From the NCBI RefSeq assembly GCF_002926065.1, contig NZ_PREZ01000005.1, forward strand, positions 446,703-510,702: 64,000 nucleotides of DNA, read 5' to 3'. Below the pieces are notes generated by a model. That model saw only the letters and a program-made list of their open reading frames with translations, searched no databases and was not told where the DNA came from. Positions 43,591 to 52,258 of this stretch are shown here, in pieces (the first letter of the stretch is position 1; each line of letters begins with the position of its first letter). Both the position numbers and the translations under genes were made by a program. The DNA comes from Jeotgalibacillus proteolyticus (GTDB lineage Bacteria > Bacillota > Bacilli > Bacillales > Jeotgalibacillaceae).

Positions 43591-44958
43591 ATGAATTGCT
43601 TTTTCTGTTGAAGGAAAATAAGCATTATACAGACAGTTAACAGCTCGTGTGACGGATTCTTCATCAACACCAAACATCATGCTCACCTCTGAGGAGCCCT
43701 GGTTAATCATCTTTATATTGGAACGGGATTCGGCAAGTGCCTGGGCCGCTTTTGCTGCAACACCCACAGCCTCCTTCATCCCCTCTCCAACGACCATAAT
43801 CATTGCCAGCTTTCGTTCGATGTTTATGTCATCCACATCAAGCTCTTCTTTTATACGCTGAAGTACACGCTCTTCTTTACCATTTACCAGCTGATGAGAG
43901 CGAAGAATAATGGACATATTATCAATTCCAGAAGGTGTGTGTTCATAGGAAATGCCTTCGTCCTCTAAGATCGTCAGTAAACGGCGCCCAAAACCAAGCT
44001 CTCTGTTCATTAAATACTTGGTAATATTCAAACTGCAGAAGTCATTATCACTCGCGATCCCAATAACCGTCTGCCCTTTTAGCTCCCGCTTTAGCACAAT
44101 ACGCGTCCCTTCCGCTTCAGGGCGGTTTGTATTTTTCACCCGTACCGGAATTCCTTTTTGAAACACAGGCTGAAGTGCCTCATCATGAAAAACCGAAAAG
44201 CCGGAATACGCAAGCTCTCGCATTTCCCTGTAAGTGATTTCCTTTAGTTCCCTAGGGTTTTTAACCATTTTGGGACTCACACAATAAACCGAATCTACAT
44301 CTGTAAAATTCTCATACTCTACCGCATTTAATCCTGCAGCAATAATCGAACCTGTTATATCTGACCCCCCTCTTGGGAAGGTAACAATATTCCCCTGGTA
44401 GGAGTAGCCGAAGAAGCCCGGGATAACCAGGATCCCTTCCCGGTTGCGGAGCTCAGCAATACGTTCATATGCTTCAGGCAGGATCTGAGCATTCCCCGGC
44501 TCATCTGTCACGATGACTCCTGCTTCCTTTGGTGATATGTAGGAAGCCTGATGGCCAAGAGACAGTAAATAAGCGGTCATAACCTTGGCATTATTATCCT
44601 CACCGCTTGATTTCAACGCATCTAAAAGCCTTTCCTCATCTTCTTTATAAAGAGAGATCAGTTCCTCCAGTCTGCCTTTAATTGTCTGGATAAGTGAAGA
44701 GTCGAGATGTAATTCGCTTATAATTTCATTGTAGCGATCAAGAACCTTTGCCATTACAGCTTGATCCGTTTTTCCATTGTTGATGCTTTCAGCCAGCTCA
44801 ATCAAAAGATCTGTAGTTTTTTGGTCCCCGTCAAATCGCTTGCCAGGAGCTGAGACGATGACGGCTTTCCGTTCTTTATCCGCTAAAATGATCTCAGCAA
44901 CCTTTTTGTATTGCTCGGCGCTTGCTACTGAGCTTCCTCCGAATTTAACAACCTTCAT
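43588..44958 (-). CDS. yclM: Aspartate kinase (YclM/ThrD type)
   Basis: This 456-residue monofunctional aspartokinase has KFGGSSVASAEQY (residues 5-17), IVSAPGKRFDGDQKTTDLLI, FPRGGSDITGSIIAAGL, YENFTDVDSVY, and two ACT domains near the C-terminus (MIMVVGEGMKE..., SSEVSMMFGV). It makes aspartyl phosphate at the head of the lysine, threonine and methionine pathways. Length and N-terminus match the third B. subtilis isozyme. The leader of about 75 nt is too short for a lysine riboswitch. The ACT domains suggest allosteric control by threonine and/or lysine, by family. Confidence 0.92.
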   Translation of the reverse strand: MKVVKFGGSSVASAEQYKKVAEIILADKERKAVIVSAPGKRFDGDQKTTDLLIELAESINNGKTDQAVMAKVLDRYNEIISELHLDSSLIQTIKGRLEELISLYKEDEERLLDALKSSGEDNNAKVMTAYLLSLGHQASYISPKEAGVIVTDEPGNAQILPEAYERIAELRNREGILVIPGFFGYSYQGNIVTFPRGGSDITGSIIAAGLNAVEYENFTDVDSVYCVSPKMVKNPRELKEITYREMRELAYSGFSVFHDEALQPVFQKGIPVRVKNTNRPEAEGTRIVLKRELKGQTVIGIASDNDFCSLNITKYLMNRELGFGRRLLTILEDEGISYEHTPSGIDNMSIILRSHQLVNGKEERVLQRIKEELDVDDINIERKLAMIMVVGEGMKEAVGVAAKAAQALAESRSNIKMINQGSSEVSMMFGVDEESVTRAVNCLYNAYFPSTEKAIH

Positions 44959-45032
44959 AAAGGCAAAACTCCTTTATCTTATTGTCCTCTTTGAAAAGAC
45001 ATTTGTTCTTCCTCTGTGGAATTTTAAAGATT

Positions 45033-45061
45033 AGTATACTAGAAGTATGGATCATTGTCAC
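45033..45061 (-). promoter_or_regulatory. Promoter of the aspartokinase gene
   Basis: On the minus strand GTGACA (45061-45056), a 17-nt spacer, then TATACT (45038-45033). Confidence 0.6.
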
Positions 45062-45148
45062 CTATCAATTAAAAACCTTTGTATAAAGTAGGTTGTATTT
45101 AGAAAAAATGGGTAAAGAGTTTTATGAACCAGAAAGGTGGAGATAGAT

Positions 45149-45946
45149 ATGGGTAAAGTTTTATTAACAGGATCTTCAGGCGGATTAGGAACCGTTTTGA
45201 CAAAAGCGCTGGCTGATGAATTTGATTTGGTTTTAACAAACCGGTCAGAACCGGAGGAAGAAATCCCGGGTGATATTCCTTTCATCAAAGCAGATTTAAA
45301 TGATTTTGATGCAATCGAATCTATTTTTAAAGACCATGATATCGAAACCGTTCTTCATTTTGGAGGTCTCCCGGTTGAAAATGAATTTGAAAAAATTCTG
45401 GACGCTAACTTAAGAGGAACCTACCATATTTATGAGGCCGCACGGTTGCATGGCGTTAAAAGGGTAGTGTATGCAAGCAGTATTCATGCTGTCGGCTTTT
45501 TAGATGCACGAAATGCACCCTACGATATTCATACTGAAACACGTCCTGATACTTTTTATGGTTTAAGTAAAGTATATAATGAGGATCTTGGCAAGTTATA
45601 TCATGATAAGTTTGGCATTGAGGTCGTAAATCTTCGCATTTGCGGATGTGTCGAGGAACCGGATTCAAAGGAGCATTTAATGATCTGGCTAAGCCATGAC
45701 GACCTGATTCAGCTGGTGAAAAAATCAATCACTGCTGAAATTGATGAAGTAGTCACTATCTACGGAATCTCTGCCAATACAAGGTCGTTCTTCTCAGTAG
45801 ATAAGGATAACCCGCTTGGCTATCAGCCTAAGGATAATGCAGAGGATTATATTCACAAGCTCCCCGACAGCTTCGGGCATGAGGATGACCGGAAATTTGT
45901 CGGCGGGCACGCATTTGTAAAAAAGGATGCTGCCCTTAAAGAGTAA
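45149..45946 (+). CDS. NAD-dependent epimerase/dehydratase, uronate dehydrogenase-like
   Basis: This 265-residue extended SDR has LLTGSSGGLG at the coenzyme site, LHFGGLPVENEFEKILDANLRGTYHIYEAA, catalytic Ser-Tyr-Lys (YASSIHAVG; FYGLSKVYNEDLG), and the C-terminal NTRSFFSVDKDNPLGYQPKDNAEDY. The latter closely resembles uronate dehydrogenases, which oxidise galacturonate or glucuronate to aldarolactones. GGTGGAG is six bases before ATG 45149; the upstream GTG at 45137 is in that site. No uronate pathway genes flank it, so the substrate remains inferred. Confidence 0.8.
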   Translation: MGKVLLTGSSGGLGTVLTKALADEFDLVLTNRSEPEEEIPGDIPFIKADLNDFDAIESIFKDHDIETVLHFGGLPVENEFEKILDANLRGTYHIYEAARLHGVKRVVYASSIHAVGFLDARNAPYDIHTETRPDTFYGLSKVYNEDLGKLYHDKFGIEVVNLRICGCVEEPDSKEHLMIWLSHDDLIQLVKKSITAEIDEVVTIYGISANTRSFFSVDKDNPLGYQPKDNAEDYIHKLPDSFGHEDDRKFVGGHAFVKKDAALKE

Positions 45947-45954
45947 ATCCAAAA

Positions 45955-46012
45955 AAATGAAAAGTGCCGGTGCTTCCCAAATACCCTGAGGAAGAACCGG
46001 CGCTTTTTTTGT
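45955..46012. terminator. Bidirectional terminator
   Basis: AAAAGTGCCGGTGCTTCC ... GGAAGAACCGGCGCTTTTTTT stem-loop. Confidence 0.85.
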
Positions 46013-46018
46013 ATTCAC

Positions 46019-46249
46019 TTAATCTTCGTCTTTAACATCCACGCTTTCAGGGATCGGTTCATTACGCCATTCCTCAAGCAGTTTTTTCGCCTGCTCCAGC
46101 TGCTCAAAATGGGTATTGAATTGTTCTTTATTCAGCAGGTATTGGCTGCCGTCGTGAACCACCCTGATCTTCCCTTCGTTGATAAGCGCAGTCAGGTTAT
46201 ATTCAGAAATAGATAAATATACTGCTGCCTCTTTAATCGTCATATACAT
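46019..46249 (-). CDS. Excisionase-like / HTH_17 DNA-binding protein
   Basis: This 76-residue protein opens with MTIKEAAVYLSISEYNLTALINEG and KIRVVHDGSQYLLNKEQF, a MerR-like winged helix of the excisionase (HTH_17) family. A coiled acidic tail (FEQLEQAKKLLEEWRNEPIPES) follows. No integrase, att site or phage genes are near, so it is more likely a chromosomal small regulator than part of a mobile element. It follows the XRE-TPR gene by 29 bp on the same strand and may be co-transcribed with it. Confidence 0.75.
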   Translation of the reverse strand: MYMTIKEAAVYLSISEYNLTALINEGKIRVVHDGSQYLLNKEQFNTHFEQLEQAKKLLEEWRNEPIPESVDVKDED

Positions 46250-46278
46250 TCTTTTAACACCCTTCTTATAGAGTATTA

Positions 46279-47532
46279 CTATTTAGCTTTCATTTTAATC
46301 CTTTCAAGCGTTTCCTCTATAAATTTATGATAAGGGGTTTCCGGCAGCGGTGCAACCAGGTCAATTGAACTTTCAGCATACGAAAGCGCCTTACTTATAT
46401 CCCCCTTTTCAAGCCACGCCAATGCCCGGTAAGAATCAATGGTAGAGAGCATGGCAAGATCAAACGGATGGCTTGGTTGAAGAGGAAAAAAAAACTGATC
46501 AAATTGCTCTAATGCATCATCCACCATTTCCTTCCCTAAGTACGCCTTCCCTTTTTCCAGATAATAATAGCCCGATGATTCATGAACAAACAGCGGCGCA
46601 AAGGTTTTTTCTTCGTTTAAGATTGAAAGCGCCCTGTCAAAATCCTTTGTAAGCTCATTATGATAATGAGCTTCAATTAATTGACTGGCAGCAATTGACC
46701 CGCTGCTATCCGTAAATTCCGCAAACTGTTTGGCCTTAAGTAAATAGCGGTTAAAGGAATCAATATCTTTATGAAGGAGCGCATAAAAGGCCCCTACCCG
46801 ATAGATGTCATCCATTCTGTAGAAGACACCTTTTCGTTTGGAAAAGGTAATCAGCCGGTCTAAAACGGCTTTCCCTTCTGTATATTCTCCAGTCGCAAAG
46901 AGCGTAATCATCTCCAGAAAATCGTAGTCAATCTGGACCGTTGGCTCCAATACGATAATTTTTTCTTTATATTCATTAATGATTTTATATAAATAATGAA
47001 GTCCTTCTTGATAATTTTCTTCCTGCAGCTTTTCATAAACAAAACGGCTTTTTGCTTTAAATGCCTGATTATACAAAGAAAGAGATTCATACATTGCGAT
47101 TGCTTTCTGTATTAATTGCTTTCCCTTCTCTTTTTCCTCCGTATTCATTAAACAGCGGCCGCCAAGCTCATATAAACGCCCAGTCTCATAGGTCGTCGGC
47201 AATGCCTGCTCATAAACCGGAGCAAGAGTAAGATACACTTCATGATAATGTTTCTTCAATTCACTGTACGGCTTGCTTTCCGCTTCTTCGATCAGGTCCT
47301 CTGTTTTTGCAAGGAGCTGTTTTATTTCTTCACTAGATCTTTCCTCAAGAAGAACATGAACCTCAATTCCCAGCTGTTTTGCAATCCAATTCAGACTTTC
47401 CATCGAAGGCTTGGCATGTCCGTTTTCAATCAAACTGAGCATCCCTTTTGAGAGATGGTCTCCAGCCACATCCAAAAGTGTCATGCCCTTCTCTTTACGA
47501 AGCATTCGAATGCGTTCTCCAAGTTCCTTCAT
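46279..47532 (-). CDS. XRE-family regulator with C-terminal TPR repeats
   Basis: This 417-residue protein has an N-terminal XRE helix-turn-helix (LGERIRMLRKEKGMTLLDVAG..., SLIENGHAKPSMESLNWIAKQLGIE). About 330 helical residues with TPR-like repeats follow. The layout is that of peptide-sensing RRNPP/Rgg-like or other TPR regulators in Firmicutes. It is divergent from the MFS exporter at 47653. Paired AT-rich palindromes lie over both promoters, so autoregulation and exporter control are likely. No short peptide gene that would encode a cognate signal was found next to it. Confidence 0.85.
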   Translation of the reverse strand: MKELGERIRMLRKEKGMTLLDVAGDHLSKGMLSLIENGHAKPSMESLNWIAKQLGIEVHVLLEERSSEEIKQLLAKTEDLIEEAESKPYSELKKHYHEVYLTLAPVYEQALPTTYETGRLYELGGRCLMNTEEKEKGKQLIQKAIAMYESLSLYNQAFKAKSRFVYEKLQEENYQEGLHYLYKIINEYKEKIIVLEPTVQIDYDFLEMITLFATGEYTEGKAVLDRLITFSKRKGVFYRMDDIYRVGAFYALLHKDIDSFNRYLLKAKQFAEFTDSSGSIAASQLIEAHYHNELTKDFDRALSILNEEKTFAPLFVHESSGYYYLEKGKAYLGKEMVDDALEQFDQFFFPLQPSHPFDLAMLSTIDSYRALAWLEKGDISKALSYAESSIDLVAPLPETPYHKFIEETLERIKMKAK

Positions 47533-47555
47533 TGCAGCGTCACGTTCCTTTCTCG

Positions 47556-47578
47556 ACAGTTTAATTATATTAAACTGT
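47556..47578 (-). promoter_or_regulatory. Operator 1 over the XRE-TPR promoter
   Basis: ACAGTTTAAT and ATTAAACTGT arms flank a short centre. A minus-strand -10 TATAAT (47569-47564) lies inside it. The same AGTTTAAT arm occurs in operator 2. Confidence 0.7.
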
Positions 47579-47581
47579 CTA

Positions 47582-47630
47582 TTGAATGGAAAGTGAGAAG
47601 GTGCTATTATAAGTTTAATTAAATTAAACT
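47582..47630 (+). promoter_or_regulatory. MFS exporter promoter and operator 2
   Basis: TTGAAT (47582-47587), a 17-nt spacer, TATTAT (47605-47610), then the dyad AGTTTAATT-A-AATTAAACT (47612-47630) over the predicted start site. Confidence 0.7.
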
Positions 47631-47652
47631 GTTAAATAAAGGGGATTTTACC

Positions 47653-48951
47653 ATGAGTGAAGCTCTTCAAATGAAACGTGCCAGCCGCAATCTTGTTTTG
47701 TTTACAGGAAGTGAATTTATTGGAACAATTGGTTCCTCTATTTATATGTTTGGAATCGGACTTTTTGTGTTAGGACTAACCGGCTCAGCTACAAACTTCG
47801 CCCTGACGATGCTTTGCTCTATGGTCCCCCGCATCCTTCTTTCCCCCGTCGCCGGCCATCTCGTCGACCGATGGCCAAAGAAGATTGTTGCAGTTATCTC
47901 ACATGCCCTTATGGCATTGACAATGGCGATTGTCCTCAGCTACACGCTAGCTTTTGAGCTGTCATTGCCCCTCATCTATGGAACGGCTGCGATGCTCGCC
48001 ATTTTTGCTACTTTTGCAGGGATCAGCCTTACTGCCTCTATTGCTAACTTCGTAGATGAAAACAGGATTCAGCGGGCGGTTTCTCTCACTCAATCTTCTA
48101 ATTCACTGGCAGCTATTTTAGGACCGATTGCAGGTGGCGTAATGTTCGGCTTTTTCTCCATTGAAGTCTTCCTGATCTGCCATGCTTTAGCATACTCGAT
48201 TGTTACCCTGCTTGTTGCAAATATGCATTTTAATTTATTCCGCAGTTTTGCTTCTGAAGATGATCAGCCCGAGGAACAACTGCCGATGCTGACCAGTATT
48301 AAAGAAGGCGCTCTTTATGTTAAAAATCACCCTCTTCTCTTTGCCATCATGACCGTTGCCCTTTGGGTTAACTTTTTTTTCATGGCGAGCGCAGTGGGGC
48401 TCCCATTCATCTTTGTTGAGGTGCTGGAAGGAACCTCCAACCAATTAGGTGTGGTCCAATCGATGCTTGGTGCCGGTACGCTCTTAACCTCCATTTATCT
48501 TTCAACCCGCAAAGAGATAAAAAAACCAATTAAAACCGTCCGGGGAGGTCTGCTCTTTATTTCTCTTGCCTTAGGACTTATGGCGATACCTCTGCTCATT
48601 TCTATGCCTAACTTAGGTTTTGCTGCTTTCTATATGGGAATTGCGTTACTTATGGGAGTTCTTATGGTGATCGTCAATACACCCATCCAGGTTCTGCTGC
48701 ATAAAACAACGCCGGATCACTATAAAGGGAGAGTGTTTGGTTTAATCGAGATGCTTGCATCAGGGATTTCCCCTCTTGGAATTGTGCTGTTCGGATTTTT
48801 GTACGACTCTGTTTCGCCGCAATGGATTCTTATCGTGTCAGCTGCGCTTCTATTCCTTGTGACACTTTACGGGATGCGTCCTTCCCGTGTGAAGGATACA
48901 GAGCCTAAGACAGAGGTTAAAGAAGAATTGGCAGAAACCCTTTCTTCTTAA
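47653..48951 (+). CDS. MFS transporter, DHA3-type drug exporter-like
   Basis: This 432-residue protein has about 12 TMs. It opens with RNLVLFTGSEFIGTIGSSIYMFGIGLFVL, contains loop 2-3 motif GHLVDRWPKK and GPIAGGVMFG, and has a C-terminal acidic tail. It belongs to the MFS_3/DHA3 branch that exports macrolides, other drugs or enterobactin-like compounds. AAAGGGG precedes the ATG. It is transcribed divergently from the XRE-TPR regulator, with an operator at its start site, a common arrangement for inducible exporters. Actual substrate unknown. Confidence 0.88.
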   Translation: MSEALQMKRASRNLVLFTGSEFIGTIGSSIYMFGIGLFVLGLTGSATNFALTMLCSMVPRILLSPVAGHLVDRWPKKIVAVISHALMALTMAIVLSYTLAFELSLPLIYGTAAMLAIFATFAGISLTASIANFVDENRIQRAVSLTQSSNSLAAILGPIAGGVMFGFFSIEVFLICHALAYSIVTLLVANMHFNLFRSFASEDDQPEEQLPMLTSIKEGALYVKNHPLLFAIMTVALWVNFFFMASAVGLPFIFVEVLEGTSNQLGVVQSMLGAGTLLTSIYLSTRKEIKKPIKTVRGGLLFISLALGLMAIPLLISMPNLGFAAFYMGIALLMGVLMVIVNTPIQVLLHKTTPDHYKGRVFGLIEMLASGISPLGIVLFGFLYDSVSPQWILIVSAALLFLVTLYGMRPSRVKDTEPKTEVKEELAETLSS

Positions 48952-48962
48952 AACAATCGATG

Positions 48963-48995
48963 AAAAAGTCATGCTAACGAGCATGGCTTTTTGTT
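48963..48995 (+). terminator. Terminator of the MFS gene
   Basis: AAAAAGTCATGCT-AACG-AGCATGGCTTTTT stem-loop. Confidence 0.85.
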
Positions 48996-49071
48996 TGTTT
49001 ATCGAGCCCGCATTGTCGGGTAAAAAGAAAAATATGAATTGATTTTGATAATCGGTTAGGAGGATATTAAA

Positions 49072-50049
49072 ATGAAAGCATTACTTTTAGAAGAAAAAGG
49101 TAAATGGAAGGACATGAAGGTAAGTGAATTGGACACGCCTTCTCCAGAGGCAGATGAAATCCTTGTTAATGTAAAAGCAGCCGGGCTGAACCCGGTAGAC
49201 TATAAAACCGGGAGCAACGGCTATCCTGGATGGACGTTCCCTCACGTATTAGGTCTCGATGTTGCCGGGGTTGTGGAAGAGACCGGGGCTGAAGTTACAG
49301 ATTTTAAGGCTGGAGACCGTGTAGTATTTTTAAACGATATGTCCAGACACGGAGGATTTGCTGAGTATGCTGTAACAAAAGCACATACGGTTTCGAAGCT
49401 GCCTGATTCTGTTCAATTCGAAGATGCTGCTGCACTCCCGGTAGCTGCTTACACTGCATACCAGGCACTGTTTTTTAAGCTGCATGTCCAAAAAAATAAA
49501 ACCATACTTATTCATGCTGGAGCCGGCGGGGTCGGAGGCTTTGCTATCCAGCTTGCCAAATACGCCGGATTAACCGTTATTACAACCGCTTCAGAAAAGA
49601 AGCACTCCTATGTGAAACAGCTTGGAGCGGATTATGCAATCGATTATAAAAATGAAGATTTTGTTCAAAAAACAAAAGAAATTACGAATGGGCTCGGCGT
49701 TGATTATGTGCTTGATACTGTGGGCAGAGAAAATGCAACAAAATCACTTGAGACACTCGCCTTTAACGGACAGATCGCTTTTATTGCCGGTCAGCCTGAG
49801 ATGAATGACTCCATCTCATTCGGCCACCCTATTTCCTTCCACCATGTAGCGCTTGGAAGCGTCTACCAATCCTGCAACCGGGCAGAAGAAGAAACGTTAA
49901 AGCAAATAGGAGATCATCTGGTGGAGCTGCTCGCCGAAGAAAAGATTCACTCATTAGTAGAGAAAGTACTTTCCTTGGAAGAGGTTCCAAAAGGGCTTGA
50001 GGAGCTTGAAAGCCGGGGAACCACAGGGAAGATTGTGGCAAGGATTTAA
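49072..50049 (+). CDS. MDR-superfamily NADPH-dependent oxidoreductase (quinone oxidoreductase-like)
   Basis: This 325-residue protein has a GroES-like N-terminal domain (VKAAGLNPVDYKTGSNGYP, HVLGLDVAGVV) and a Rossmann domain with HAGAGGVGGFAIQLAK. The zinc-binding cysteines and GHE motif of alcohol dehydrogenases are absent, so this is a zinc-independent quinone or enone reductase. TTAGGAGGATATTAAA precedes the start. It is a single gene followed by an inverted structured repeat. The physiological substrate is unknown; stress-related quinones or reactive carbonyls are typical. Confidence 0.88.
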   Translation: MKALLLEEKGKWKDMKVSELDTPSPEADEILVNVKAAGLNPVDYKTGSNGYPGWTFPHVLGLDVAGVVEETGAEVTDFKAGDRVVFLNDMSRHGGFAEYAVTKAHTVSKLPDSVQFEDAAALPVAAYTAYQALFFKLHVQKNKTILIHAGAGGVGGFAIQLAKYAGLTVITTASEKKHSYVKQLGADYAIDYKNEDFVQKTKEITNGLGVDYVLDTVGRENATKSLETLAFNGQIAFIAGQPEMNDSISFGHPISFHHVALGSVYQSCNRAEEETLKQIGDHLVELLAEEKIHSLVEKVLSLEEVPKGLEELESRGTTGKIVARI

Positions 50050-50075
50050 TCGAGTGCAAGAGATAATTTTAGAAA

Positions 50076-50203
50076 CGTGAGGTGAACGGAACGGAAGGTG
50101 GCGACTCCTGCGGGATATAGCGGGAGCTTGAGATCCACTTGCGAAGCAAGTTAGCTCAAGCCCCGCCCCGCGGAAAGCGTCCGCCTGAAGTGCAGTGAGC
50201 CGG
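50076..50203 (-). repeat. Structured intergenic repeat, type A copy 3 (inverted)
   Basis: CGTGAGGTGAACGG ... CAGTGAGCCGG is the reverse of the copies at 5251 and 35543. The core hairpin loop is GAA here instead of TTC, while the stem and internal loop are unchanged. It lies between two converging genes. Confidence 0.9.
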
Positions 50204-50240
50204 ATAAAAGAAAATAAGCCACACATTTGTCTTACCCCTT

Positions 50241-51152
50241 TTAGTTTCTATACCAGGAAGGCACAGTGTCTTCAAACCCCTTATGCTCATCTATAATTCT
50301 TTCCACTCTCTTTTTCATTTCCGGCACTTCTTCAGGTGTAAACCGGGCTGCCCAGACAATCGAAGAAAAAATCGCCATTGCAGCATAGAGTGCGTACCTT
50401 TCCCAAAACTGAGGAGTTACATTGGATTCCCCTTCAAAGTAGCCATGAATTTGCCCCCTGGAAAATGCAATACTTTGCTCGGAGGTGAAGAGTGCCACCT
50501 TGTAAAAGTCATGAATAGGATCTCCCCAGTCAATATTGAAGTCGATCACTCCTTTTAATTGACCATTTTCGACAATAATATTTCCCGGGTGATAATCATC
50601 ATGCTGCAAATAATTCGCTATTCCGTCTAAACATGTCTTTTTTTGCTCAATAAAAGATAAGATCTGTTCTTCCCCATTAATCTTTATCTCGCATTCCCTG
50701 AAGCTTTTAACATAACGTTCATGCTTATCCAAGGCTCGTTTGGACCACGCCCCCCTGCCTGAAGATGCCTTTATTTGATGGATCTGCTTTAATTCCCGCC
50801 CTGCATCCACGCCCATTTGATAGTTGAACGTTCCATTTCCTGTTCTAAGCGCACTTTGTGCAGCTGCACCTTTAATAAATGAATAAAGAGTGTACCCTCT
50901 TCCCTCCAGTGTACCGATATCAATTGGCTCCGGTACATTCACCTTTAACTTCTTTAATTGTTTTAGAATCGTAAATTCCTCTCTCTTCATTTCCAAGTCA
51001 GTCAAAGGAAATAACCTCAGCATCACCGGTTCGCTATTCTTAAATCCGATGATCATCTTTTCATGTGCAGAATAACCTTCCGATACCTGAGTAATTGAAA
51101 AAGCTCTAGAAAGTGAAGGGATTGTTTGAATTAGTTTTAAGGCAACAGACAT
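50241..51152 (-). CDS. Aminoglycoside phosphotransferase-family kinase
   Basis: This 303-residue APH/choline-kinase-fold protein has Brenner's motif HDDYHPGNIIV and the metal loop GVIDFNIDWGDPIHDFYKV. N-lobe features include MIIGFKNSEPVMLRLFP. Catalytic Asp, Asn and the DxD-like Asp are present, so it is probably active. Chromosomal members in Bacillus often act on small molecules other than antibiotics (YcbJ/macrolide-kinase-like). No resistance should be claimed from sequence alone. GGAGCG precedes the start. Confidence 0.85.
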   Translation of the reverse strand: MSVALKLIQTIPSLSRAFSITQVSEGYSAHEKMIIGFKNSEPVMLRLFPLTDLEMKREEFTILKQLKKLKVNVPEPIDIGTLEGRGYTLYSFIKGAAAQSALRTGNGTFNYQMGVDAGRELKQIHQIKASSGRGAWSKRALDKHERYVKSFRECEIKINGEEQILSFIEQKKTCLDGIANYLQHDDYHPGNIIVENGQLKGVIDFNIDWGDPIHDFYKVALFTSEQSIAFSRGQIHGYFEGESNVTPQFWERYALYAAMAIFSSIVWAARFTPEEVPEMKKRVERIIDEHKGFEDTVPSWYRN

Positions 51153-51222
51153 TTTATCGCTCCTTTTATGCGTGCAGCACTTTCCTGAATGTGGTAACCT
51201 ACTCTTAAATGGAGGCGATTAA

Positions 51223-51501
51223 TTGCAGACAAAGCGGTTAAATAAAGAGTACGTAAAAATTCTTATTTTAATGAGCTTCTTAGGAAATCTTGCCGGGTTG
51301 TTTTATATGCAGATGTTTGAATTACTTCGGACCGAGCTTCACCTGGTTATTTCCCTTGCTGCATTTGGCGCCGGCTTAATGCTGTTAAACCTGATTATTG
51401 AACTGATCATGCCATTGAAGGATTACTACTTTTCACATCCTATCCGTATGCTTGGCTATCTTGTTTTTATTGTGTTTTTCGTATTGACTATTCCACTATG
51501 A
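51223..51501 (+). CDS. Small three-TM membrane protein, unknown
   Basis: This 92-residue protein starts at TTG 51223, with GGAGGCG seven bases upstream. It has three hydrophobic helices (VKILILMSFLGNLAGLFYM, LHLVISLAAFGAGLMLLNLII, MLGYLVFIVFFVLTIPL) with YYFSHPIR between the last two. No family is recognised. It is followed after 24 bp by the HAD phosphatase gene and is probably co-transcribed with it. Confidence 0.6.
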   Translation: MQTKRLNKEYVKILILMSFLGNLAGLFYMQMFELLRTELHLVISLAAFGAGLMLLNLIIELIMPLKDYYFSHPIRMLGYLVFIVFFVLTIPL

Positions 51502-51525
51502 AACGATTTTTTGAGGAGGAAGAGC

Positions 51526-52212
51526 ATGATTAAAGCTGTTATTTTTGACCTTGATGGTACCTTACTGGACCGGGAAGCCTCAGTTAACATCTTTTTAGAA
51601 AAACAGTATGAACGACTGCACGCATGGGTAAGCATGATTGAAAAACCGATTTTCATCAAGCGCTTCAATGAGCTTGAAAAAAACGGCTATGTGTGGAAAG
51701 AAGAAGTCTACCGCCAAATGATTGACGAGTTTTCTTTTTCCGGATGTACGACTGACATGCTGGTGGATGATTATACCGATCATTTTCAGGAAAGCTGCAT
51801 CCCCTATCCCGGGCTGCATTCCACCCTCCATTCCCTTCGCGCTTCCGGCTATAAGCTTGGCATGATTACGAACGGACTCGAAATTGTCCAATCCCGCTCA
51901 ATCCGAGGTCTTGGCATTGAAACATTCTTTGATGAAATCTTAATTTCTGCAAAAGAAGGCTGCGCAAAGCCTGATAAAGAAATATTCATCCGCGCCCTTA
52001 ACCGGCTTGAGGTCGACTCTGAAGAAGCGGTGTACATCGGAGATCATGCGGAAAAAGACATAAAAGCTGCTCAGGCAGCAGGCATGAAGGCTGTCTGGAA
52101 AAAGCATTCAAGAAGCGAAAATGTCCAGGCAGATGCTGAAATCGACCAGCTGGGGGAGCTTATTTCTATTCTTGGACAATGGAAGCTGCTAGCAGATCCG
52201 GCTGTTAGATAG
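51526..52212 (+). CDS. HAD-superfamily phosphatase
   Basis: This protein of about 228 residues has HAD motif I FDLDGTLLD (nucleophile Asp8, acid Asp10), motif II MITNG, motif III Lys in GCAKPDKEIF and motif IV YIGDHAEKDIKAA. It has an alpha-helical C1 cap between motifs I and II, the YjjG/phosphoglycolate-phosphatase-like arrangement. ATG 51526 follows GAGGAGGAAGAGC closely. Its upstream in-frame codons lie in that site. Substrate is a small phosphate ester, unspecified. Confidence 0.88.
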   Translation: MIKAVIFDLDGTLLDREASVNIFLEKQYERLHAWVSMIEKPIFIKRFNELEKNGYVWKEEVYRQMIDEFSFSGCTTDMLVDDYTDHFQESCIPYPGLHSTLHSLRASGYKLGMITNGLEIVQSRSIRGLGIETFFDEILISAKEGCAKPDKEIFIRALNRLEVDSEEAVYIGDHAEKDIKAAQAAGMKAVWKKHSRSENVQADAEIDQLGELISILGQWKLLADPAVR

Positions 52213-52215
52213 CCT

Positions 52216-52258
52216 CATACACGTGTCTTTTCTGAGCAGCAGAGATGGCACGTTTTTT
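52216..52258. terminator. Terminator between convergent genes
   Basis: ACACGTGTC ... GGCACGT with a following T6. The stem is imperfect. Confidence 0.55.

Noticed and set aside
44959..45032. Lysine riboswitch before aspartokinase
   Set aside because: The predicted start site leaves a leader of about 70 nt, far shorter than an L box, and no such stems are visible.
46019..46249. Mobile element marked by an excisionase-like gene
   Set aside because: No integrase, att repeats or phage genes nearby. HTH_17 proteins are common as chromosomal regulators.
49035..49056. Fur box before the MDR oxidoreductase
   Set aside because: GATTTTGATAATC resembles half of a Fur site only; symmetry is poor.
50241..51152. 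Aminoglycoside resistance gene
   Set aside because: The APH fold is clear, but family members act on many substrates and there is no mobile or resistance context.
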